The notes under the pieces: generated by a model
Told to the model about the DNA's origin: nothing
What the model saw: the letters and a program-made list of their open reading frames with translations, nothing else
The model's database searches: none
Shown here: one piece after another, positions 7,247-12,044 of the stretch
Position numbering within the stretch: the stretch's first letter is position 1
Layout: each line of letters opens with the position of its first letter
DNA from: Deltaproteobacteria bacterium UBA2957
GTDB lineage: Bacteria; Myxococcota_A; UBA796
DNA: 12,044 nucleotides
NCBI GenBank assembly: GCA_002348535.1
Contig: DEBL01000284.1
Location: 1 to 12,044, forward strand
Reading direction: 5' to 3'
Translations under genes and position numbers: made by a program

Positions 7247-7690
7247 ATGGCCATCATCACTGTTGACGCTCTACTGACTGGAATCCGACGGGACGACGTC
7301 TTTGACTGGCTCGGGGACCCCGCGAACCATGACATCTTGGTTCGAGGGGCGTTCGACGACGTGAGCGGCAGCGGGGGCACCTACGAGTTTCGCCTCAGCA
7401 CCCCGGGCCGCACCCGAACCATGGGATACATCTTCGAAAGCAAAGATGACTCTCACGGAGGCCGGAGGATCATCGTGAAGACCACGGGCAAACGAACCGA
7501 CGGTCAAATCAACTACAGCTTGCGGACCATGAAGCCGTCCACCAACACCATGGTGACCATTCGGATGGACTACAATCCCGGCGGGACACTGGGTGAATTG
7601 ATCAACTCCTCCGGTCTTGCAAAGGCCCTCGAATCCGGCATCCGCATCATTCTTTCCAATATGGAAGATGCGATACCGCGCGAATCGTAG
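7247..7690 (+). CDS. START/SRPBCC-like hydrophobic-ligand-binding fold protein, function unknown
   Basis: A 147-residue soluble protein without signal peptide or membrane segment. It opens with a beta strand (ITVDALLTG), then 'DDVFDWLGDPANHDIL', the classic SRPBCC/polyketide-cyclase helix where 'VF..l.D...h...' follows the first strand. Alternating strands follow, and a long amphipathic C-terminal helix (SSGLAKALESGIRIILSNMEDAI) would cap the cavity. The length is right for a single START-like domain. No catalytic residues can be assigned. A strong purine-rich ribosome site, GGAGGAG (7238-7244), lies very close to ATG 7247. It converges with the exchanger gene, leaving a 4-bp gap. The fold call is by pattern only; the ligand is unknown. 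Confidence 0.65.
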   Translation: MAIITVDALLTGIRRDDVFDWLGDPANHDILVRGAFDDVSGSGGTYEFRLSTPGRTRTMGYIFESKDDSHGGRRIIVKTTGKRTDGQINYSLRTMKPSTNTMVTIRMDYNPGGTLGELINSSGLAKALESGIRIILSNMEDAIPRES

Positions 7691-7694
7691 CCGC

Positions 7695-8504
7695 CTAAAG
7701 AAGCCCCGTGGTCGCTAAAAACAGGGCGAGTCCCAACGGATAAATCAGGCCGCTGTTGGACATGTTTGACGCCGCAAGGTTGTCGAGCAGTTCCTGCATC
7801 TGCTCTGCAGGTCCGCTGGCCTCACTCCCGACGCGGTCGGTGGAAAAGGCGGTAAAAAAGGTCACCGCCTCTGGAAGGCTGGTCACCACCCCGAGGATCC
7901 ACCCGGCCGCAATGGCTGGAACCCCCATCTGCATCACGACATCACGCGTCGCCGAGCCCAGAATGTTTCCCGCAACAATGATGAGCCCCAGCGAGCCCAC
8001 GATGAGCGTCAACCCAAGAGCGGCGCTGGCATCACCCCCGCTGGCCAGTCCATCGGGCGCGTCTCCGTCGTTTTTGTCCAGCATGAGGTAGGCGAAAAAC
8101 AGGACCAACAAACAGGGGATCACCGCGACGTGGGTGTCGAGACCCAGCTGCATGAGCAGGAGCGGGGCTGCGATTCCGATGGCTGCAAACGCCAACTCCT
8201 TGGCGTAACGGCGACAAAAGACATCACCGGTCCGTCGATAGGCAATCACAACCGTCGTCGCGAGGCCGACATTGATCAGGTTGCTCGATGCGATGTTCCA
8301 CAGACCCGCTTCCCACACACCCGACAACCCTGCAGCCACCAAGGTCACCAACTCGGGCACAGAGGTTGCGTACCCCGTAGCCTTCCCTCGGGCCTTCAGC
8401 GACCACCCCAAGGCCGCGGATAGGCGGTCGATTCCGGGCACCAACCCGTATTTCACAAGGGCGATGACAGCGAGTGCAGAGACCAGCATGATGACGAGCG
8501 ACAT
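7695..8504 (-). CDS. CaCA-family cation/Ca2+ exchanger-like membrane protein, short form
   Basis: 269 residues, with about eight predicted membrane helices. Two inverted alpha-repeats typical of the Ca2+:cation antiporter family are visible. Alpha-1 is GYATSVPELVTLVAAG with the ion-binding Glu at 51, then NIASSNLINVG (70-80). Alpha-2 is GVVTSLPEAVTFFTAF with Glu at 212, then NLAASNMSNSG (242-252). Both Glu residues and both SN motifs are kept, so transport seems possible. Alpha-2 carries about 11 extra residues between its helices (around STDRVGSEASGPAEQ). The protein ends about 22 residues after the second SN motif, so the last two helices of the usual 10-helix plan appear to be absent. A purine-rich AGGGGGA lies just before ATG 8504. 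The substrate ion is not determinable. Confidence 0.8.
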   Translation of the reverse strand: MSLVIMLVSALAVIALVKYGLVPGIDRLSAALGWSLKARGKATGYATSVPELVTLVAAGLSGVWEAGLWNIASSNLINVGLATTVVIAYRRTGDVFCRRYAKELAFAAIGIAAPLLLMQLGLDTHVAVIPCLLVLFFAYLMLDKNDGDAPDGLASGGDASAALGLTLIVGSLGLIIVAGNILGSATRDVVMQMGVPAIAAGWILGVVTSLPEAVTFFTAFSTDRVGSEASGPAEQMQELLDNLAASNMSNSGLIYPLGLALFLATTGLL

Positions 8505-8565
8505 GAGTCCCCCCTATTGGCATCCGATCATTGGGGCGACCCACAATCCCCATGGCATGCTGGAT

Positions 8566-9312
8566 TCAGACTGGAACGCGGTGAATTTTCATTAGCGTCA
8601 GTCCCTCGGGGGGGGCCGCTTTGGGAGTGCCTCGCGACGCCCCCGTATCGAGCAAGTGGATGGCTCGATCCGCCTCGTACTCGCCCAGCCCCGTCAACAC
8701 GCACACCGCAACCAGCTTGCGCACCATGTGCCGCAGAAAGCCATCGCCCTGAATGTCGAACACCACCACTCCATCGTGCTCGCTGACATCGAAATGCGTG
8801 AGCGTCTTTACGCTGTTCGGGGCCGAGCACTTGTACCGATACGCATTGAAGTCATGGGTGCCCAAAAACCGACCCGCGAGGTTGCGGATCATTTCCACAT
8901 CCAAGGGTCGGCCGAGGGGCCATGCTCGGGAATCGGCCCTACCGTCCATTCGAACCCGGTAGCGATACCACTTGCCCGCACTGACATTGCGGGCATGGGT
9001 ATGAAATCCCGTGGCCTCTGCCCGCACCGCCACCAATCCATCGTCGCGTTCCTCAGCCACTTGCGCCTCGAAGGCCTCTCGGTCCATGGGCGGCAGAAAC
9101 CAGCACGTGGCCATGTTGTGCTCCGCCCAAACACCCCGGTCCGTTCGGGCCGTAAAACTCAGCGCCCGCGCGCGCTGCCCGGCTGCATCCTCGAGGCGTT
9201 GGCGCAATGCATCGGCGACGGTTGGCAGCCCCGGTTGGGGCGCCACGCCGAAGAAGCGACTCCCGTCGTACCCCATGTGAATCAGATACTGGTGCCTGTC
9301 GAGTCGCGCCAT
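8566..9312 (-). CDS. truA: TruA-family tRNA pseudouridine synthase
   Basis: 248 residues, about the normal TruA length. TruA converts uridines 38-40 of tRNA anticodon stems to pseudouridine. Visible motifs: an N-terminal strand with YDGSRFFGVAPQ (family YDG..F.G.Q); the catalytic ARTDRGVWAEHN with Asp58; FHTHARNVSAGKWYRYRV, matching the family 'F.ar..a..r.Y.Y.i'; and QGDGFLRHMVRKLVAV, matching 'g..FL..MVR.ivg'. The usual RTDxGVHA reads RTDRGVWA, and several conserved positions near the first motif differ, so it is a divergent member that may act on other positions or RNAs. ATG 9312 has no clear Shine-Dalgarno. It is divergent from the DUF1415 fusion gene with about 21 bp between starts, so any promoters must lie inside coding sequence. 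Confidence 0.87.
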   Translation of the reverse strand: MARLDRHQYLIHMGYDGSRFFGVAPQPGLPTVADALRQRLEDAAGQRARALSFTARTDRGVWAEHNMATCWFLPPMDREAFEAQVAEERDDGLVAVRAEATGFHTHARNVSAGKWYRYRVRMDGRADSRAWPLGRPLDVEMIRNLAGRFLGTHDFNAYRYKCSAPNSVKTLTHFDVSEHDGVVVFDIQGDGFLRHMVRKLVAVCVLTGLGEYEADRAIHLLDTGASRGTPKAAPPEGLTLMKIHRVPV

Positions 9313-9333
9313 GCTTCGATGTTACGCCACGAT

Positions 9334-10485
9334 ATGGCAGCCGTCGATGATGTTCGAAAATGGGTCGACCGTATTGTGGTTGGGCTCGACCTGTGCCCGT
9401 TCGCGCAGGACCCCCTCGTGCACGGTCGTGTGCGGTTTGAAGAGTCAAGAGCCACCTCACTCGAAGGGATCATGATCGAGTTGGTGGAAGAGATGGCCCT
9501 GCTGTCCGACCCCGATGCTGAGGCCGACACGACGCTCCTCATCGTCCCCACCCTGCTCGGAGACTTCGACACCTTTCTCGATGCGATTGCCCTCGCCGAG
9601 GAAGTGATTGAGCAGACCGGAAAGACGGGCATCTTTCAGTTGGCCCACTTCCATCCCAACTACCGTTTTGAGGGCACCGAAAGCGATGACCCGGGGAACC
9701 GCACGAACCAATCCCCCCATCCAATTCTTCATATTCTACGTTGGAGCGATGTCCGTCGGGCCATGCACGACAACCCCGGCGTTGGACTCATTCCAGAGCG
9801 CAACCTCGCGCTGCTCCGGGGCCTACCAACCCTGCCGAGCCTCGAAGGCCCTCTAGACACCGACTTTCGTCGGGCGATTTGCACCGACAAGTTCTGGGAT
9901 CGCCACACCCAGCGAATCTTCGAAGCGCATGGAGAAGCCATCGAGGACTGCGTGCTGCAAAATCGAGAAGAAGTGATCGGTCTGATGGAGTTCATTGAGA
10001 AGAACCAAATTCGGAGCTACCTCGAGATTGGTGTGTGGACCGGCCGATTGACCGGCCTGCTGCACCGCGAGTTCAGCTTCAATCGCGTCGCAGCGGCGGA
10101 CGAAGGGTACGCCGAAACCAAGGGGCTCACCATCAACCTGCCTGCGGACGTTGAGTTTTTCCGTGGCGACTCCGCGAGCGCAGAATTTGAGGCTTGGCGA
10201 GAGAAACTGGGCCATATTGATCTCGTGTTCATCGACGGCAATCACACCTACCCGGGCGTTTGCAGGGACTTCGCCATCAACCGGAGGTACCCCCATCGAT
10301 TTCTCGCGTTTCACGACATCACGGGCTCAAACCGATGGACATCGGGCGTAAAGAAGTTCTGGGACGGGCTCGACGAAGGCCACAAGTGGGAAATCATTCG
10401 ACCCCACGCTGAACTTGGACTCGAACATTCGACCATGGGAATCGGCATTTGGTCTGGTACGGTAGAGGCAGAGGACGCACCATGA
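9334..10485 (+). CDS. DUF1415 domain fused to a class I SAM-dependent methyltransferase
   Basis: 383 residues in one uninterrupted frame. Residues about 5-163 match DUF1415: VRKWVDRIVVGLDLCPFA (C21), a middle region ending TTLLIVP, QLAHFHPNYRFEG (H105, H107), the acidic DDPGNRTNQSPHPILHILR, and the terminal IPERNLALLRGL. After a linker, about 210-375 is a Rossmann-type methyltransferase: motif I YLEIGVWTGRLTGLL (229-243), a post-I acidic segment AAADEGY, and DLVFIDGNHTYPGVCRDF (296-313), as in the Methyltransf_24 group, then FHDI. DUF1415 is normally a free-standing protein of unknown function, so the fusion is unusual. The start is ATG 9334; an in-frame ATG at 9319 adds five residues and neither has a clear Shine-Dalgarno. 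It overlaps the radical SAM gene by four bases (ATGA). The substrate is unknown. Confidence 0.85.
   Translation: MAAVDDVRKWVDRIVVGLDLCPFAQDPLVHGRVRFEESRATSLEGIMIELVEEMALLSDPDAEADTTLLIVPTLLGDFDTFLDAIALAEEVIEQTGKTGIFQLAHFHPNYRFEGTESDDPGNRTNQSPHPILHILRWSDVRRAMHDNPGVGLIPERNLALLRGLPTLPSLEGPLDTDFRRAICTDKFWDRHTQRIFEAHGEAIEDCVLQNREEVIGLMEFIEKNQIRSYLEIGVWTGRLTGLLHREFSFNRVAAADEGYAETKGLTINLPADVEFFRGDSASAEFEAWREKLGHIDLVFIDGNHTYPGVCRDFAINRRYPHRFLAFHDITGSNRWTSGVKKFWDGLDEGHKWEIIRPHAELGLEHSTMGIGIWSGTVEAEDAP
10471..10475 (+). promoter_or_regulatory. Shine-Dalgarno GAGGA for the radical SAM gene
   Basis: GAGGA lies 6 bases before ATG 10482, inside the last codons of the fusion gene. It supports this ATG over an in-frame start at 10449 and fits coupled translation. 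Confidence 0.65.
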
Positions 10486-11831
10486 ACGTCACCCTGATTG
10501 ATCCGCTGAAGGACTATCGAGCGCACTGCGTATCCGAGACGCTCGGCCTGATGTACATCGCGGCAGCGCTGAGGGAGGCGGGCCACGGCGTGCGCATTGT
10601 GGCCACCGGCCTTCGGCCCACGGCCGACCTGAGCTACGAAGACATCATGGATGCCGACTTGGTCGGCATCACCGCAACCTCGGCCTTGTTCGGCAACGCG
10701 GTGAGCACCTTGGAGACCATCCGTCAGTGGCGCCCCGACCTGCCCGTGGTGCTCGGGGGCGCTCACGCCACGGTGAGCACCGAGCATGCGCTTCGCGCCG
10801 GATTCGACTGCGCCGTGCTTGGCGAGGCCGAGCGAACGATTGTTGAGTTGGCCGAAAATGTGGACCGCGGTCAGCTTCGAGAGACCCGAGGGATCGCGTT
10901 CCTCGATGACACCGACACCGTGCACCGCACCGCTGAACAACCGCTCGTCGAAGACCTCGACGACCTGCCCTTTCCCGCTCGGGACCTCTACGACTACGAT
11001 GCCTTCCGGGCTGCCGGCGGATGGGAATTTGGCATGCTGTCGAGCCGTGGCTGCCCCTTCCGCTGCACGTTCTGCCAGCCGACCCTGAACATGATCTTTG
11101 GCCGAATGCGCAAGCGCGGCCCCATGAACGTGGCGCAAGAGATGGCTCAGCTGCAAGAGACCTACAACCCGCCCATCCTGTACTTCAAGGACGACACCTT
11201 GTCGGCCAATGGGTTGAAGTGGTTCGCCGAGTTTCAGCAGGCACTCGATGATCTCGGCGTGAGTCAGCAGTGGAAGTGCAACACCCGCGTCGACAAGGTG
11301 GGGCCAAGGATCTTGGACGCCATGGCGGAAGCGGGCTGCCAAGAAGTGGTGTTCGGCGTCGAGAGCGGCAGCCAGCGGATCTTGGACTTTTACCAAAAAG
11401 ACATCCAAGTCGAGGACACGATTCGGGCCTTCGCCTTGTGCAAGGAGCGCGGTATCCGGGCCGGCGCCAATGTGATTTTAGGGGCGCCCATGGAGACCCC
11501 CGAAGAACTGGAGCAGACCTACCAGCTGCTGGAGAAAATCGAGCCGGACCACTTTTGGGTGTTCTTCGCCACTGCGCTGCCCGGCAAGGCGCTCACCAAG
11601 TATGTCGTCGAACACAATCTGCTCAAGCGCAACCTCGGGTACCACTACTACGACACCGCGATGAACGGCGTCTACGGATCGGCCAACATTGCGCTCGAGG
11701 CCATCACGTTTGAGCAGATGGTGACCATGCGAAACCGGATCCTCAAGCTGCAGCCCGGTTCCAACCAAGAAGAAATCGCGTTGCACCACAGCATTCCGCA
11801 GCACGCACCCAGTCGGTCTCCTCGCGGGTAG
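10482..11831 (+). CDS. Radical SAM enzyme with N-terminal B12-binding domain (BchE-like class)
   Basis: 449 residues. Residues about 1-135 form a Rossmann-like cobalamin-binding domain: NVTLIDP, the 'GLMYIAAALREAGHGVRIV' helix, ADLVGITATSALF, PVVLGGAHATVS and AVLGEAE. The B12 His motif DxHxxG is not seen, as is usual for this class. The radical SAM core follows with SSRGCPFRCTFC, giving 4Fe-4S ligands C191, C195 and C198, then YFKDDTLSANG, GCQEVVFGVESGSQRIL (SAM-binding region) and ANVILGAPMETPEE. Members methylate or rearrange unreactive carbons in lipids, tetrapyrroles and natural products; the substrate here is unknown. The ATG overlaps the preceding stop, so it is probably made together with the DUF1415-methyltransferase fusion, suggesting one pathway. 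No Cys- or metal-rich SPASM extension is visible at the C-terminus. Confidence 0.92.
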   Translation: MNVTLIDPLKDYRAHCVSETLGLMYIAAALREAGHGVRIVATGLRPTADLSYEDIMDADLVGITATSALFGNAVSTLETIRQWRPDLPVVLGGAHATVSTEHALRAGFDCAVLGEAERTIVELAENVDRGQLRETRGIAFLDDTDTVHRTAEQPLVEDLDDLPFPARDLYDYDAFRAAGGWEFGMLSSRGCPFRCTFCQPTLNMIFGRMRKRGPMNVAQEMAQLQETYNPPILYFKDDTLSANGLKWFAEFQQALDDLGVSQQWKCNTRVDKVGPRILDAMAEAGCQEVVFGVESGSQRILDFYQKDIQVEDTIRAFALCKERGIRAGANVILGAPMETPEELEQTYQLLEKIEPDHFWVFFATALPGKALTKYVVEHNLLKRNLGYHYYDTAMNGVYGSANIALEAITFEQMVTMRNRILKLQPGSNQEEIALHHSIPQHAPSRSPRG

Positions 11832-11847
11832 AAACTTCATTAGTTTC
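11831..11847 (+). terminator. Short inverted repeat just after the radical SAM gene, possible weak terminator
   Basis: GAAACT-TCATT-AGTTTC is a perfect 6-bp inverted repeat with a 5-base loop, starting at the last base of the radical SAM stop codon. The stem is AT-rich and no real T-run follows, so termination would be weak. It could instead be an operator for the lipoprotein gene that begins 54 bp later. Confidence 0.3.
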
Positions 11848-11888
11848 TTGCAACTGCCCGCCGTCGAGGGCTTACACTTCAGTCCATC

Positions 11889-11894
11889 GAGGAG
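11889..11894 (+). promoter_or_regulatory. Shine-Dalgarno GAGGAG for the lipoprotein gene
   Basis: GAGGAG lies 7 bases before ATG 11902, near-ideal spacing. It fixes the start of the partial gene at the right edge. Confidence 0.75.
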
Positions 11895-11901
11895 TGTTTC
11901 T

Positions 11902-12044
11902 ATGCGTTGTTGTGTACTTGCTTTGGTGTTGTGGGGATGCCCCAGTGCGCCCCGAGCTGTGATTGATAAGCCAGATGACTGGAACACAAACACCGATGAC
12001 ACCGGTTCCAACTCGGCCGATGCGGACGCCGATGCCGATGCGGA
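11902..12044 (+). CDS. Putative lipoprotein with acidic Ala-Asp linker (5' part only)
   Basis: Only the first 47 codons are in the window. The N-terminus MRCCVLALVLWGC resembles a lipoprotein signal: one Arg, a hydrophobic run and a Cys at position 13 within LWGC. It is short, and Trp before Gly is not the classic lipobox, so the call is moderate. A low-complexity acidic segment follows: DKPDDWNTNTDDTGSNS, then Ala-Asp repeats from residue 39. Such Asp/Thr/Gly/Ala linkers after a lipidated Cys are common in predicted surface lipoproteins of Myxococcota, where they tether a folded domain that would lie beyond the window. Codon use shifts to many TTG/TTGT-type codons at the 5' end. The strong Shine-Dalgarno supports it being real. 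The folded domain and function cannot be seen. Confidence 0.7.
   Translation, partial: MRCCVLALVLWGCPSAPRAVIDKPDDWNTNTDDTGSNSADADADADA
12016..12044 (+). repeat. Ala-Asp codon repeat running off the window
   Basis: From 12016 the frame reads alternating Ala (GCC/GCG) and Asp (GAT/GAC) codons to the window end, nearly five units. Synonymous codons vary, so it is a protein-level repeat as much as a DNA repeat, but 6- and 12-base units could still change in number by slippage. Confidence 0.7.

Noticed and set aside
8532..8552. Inverted repeat TGGGG/CCCCA between truA and the exchanger gene
   Set aside because: Short stem with an 11-base loop and no T-run; expected by chance in GC-rich spacer.
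8656..9333. Upstream open extension of the DUF1415-methyltransferase frame, giving a 609-residue reading frame
   Set aside because: It lies antisense to truA, which has recognisable motifs over its whole length; DUF1415 homology begins only after 9334.
10311..11408. Long minus-strand open frame (365 codons)
   Set aside because: It is antisense to the radical SAM gene with its clear CxxxCxxC core; its translation has no recognisable domain and reflects high GC at third positions.
11846..11878. TTGCAA then TACACT about 19 bp apart as a sigma-70 promoter for the lipoprotein gene
   Set aside because: Each box matches only four of six consensus bases and the spacing is long; plausible but unsupported.

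Overview
The window is gene-dense, roughly 60 % GC by eye, and looks like the chromosome of a Gram-negative bacterium. It encodes a periplasm-facing histidine kinase with an NtrC-type (sigma-54) regulator, an Lgt-family protein, and the start of a lipoprotein with an acidic Asp/Ala/Thr/Gly linker. That linker style and the M16 peptidase pair are common in Myxococcota and related former deltaproteobacteria. This placement is an inference; there is no rRNA or tRNA marker here. I see no mobile element, CRISPR array, tRNA or rRNA gene, and no stretch above 300 bases without a gene.

Region 1 (1-2583, minus strand) is a translationally coupled pair of M16B peptidases. The upstream gene keeps the zinc site. 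The downstream gene, which runs off the left edge, has lost it but keeps the Arg/Tyr pair. Together they look like a heterodimeric zinc peptidase.

Region 2 (2634-6411, plus strand) is a three-gene signalling operon: a small secreted PEGA-like protein, an NtrB-like membrane histidine kinase whose GTG overlaps the preceding stop, and an NtrC-family regulator. Between kinase and regulator lie two tandem copies of a palindrome, a likely operator.

Region 3 (6413-8504) holds an Lgt-family gene (minus, ending one base from the regulator stop), a START/SRPBCC-like protein (plus) and a short CaCA-family cation exchanger (minus). A hairpin with a T-run sits between the divergent Lgt and SRPBCC genes.

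Region 4 (8566-11831) has a divergent TruA-family pseudouridine synthase (minus) and a two-gene plus-strand operon. The first gene fuses a DUF1415 domain of unknown function to a class I SAM-dependent methyltransferase. The second is a B12-binding-domain radical SAM enzyme whose ATG overlaps the first gene's stop. This operon is the best candidate for something undescribed. The window ends inside the lipoprotein gene (from 11902), entering an Ala-Asp repeat.
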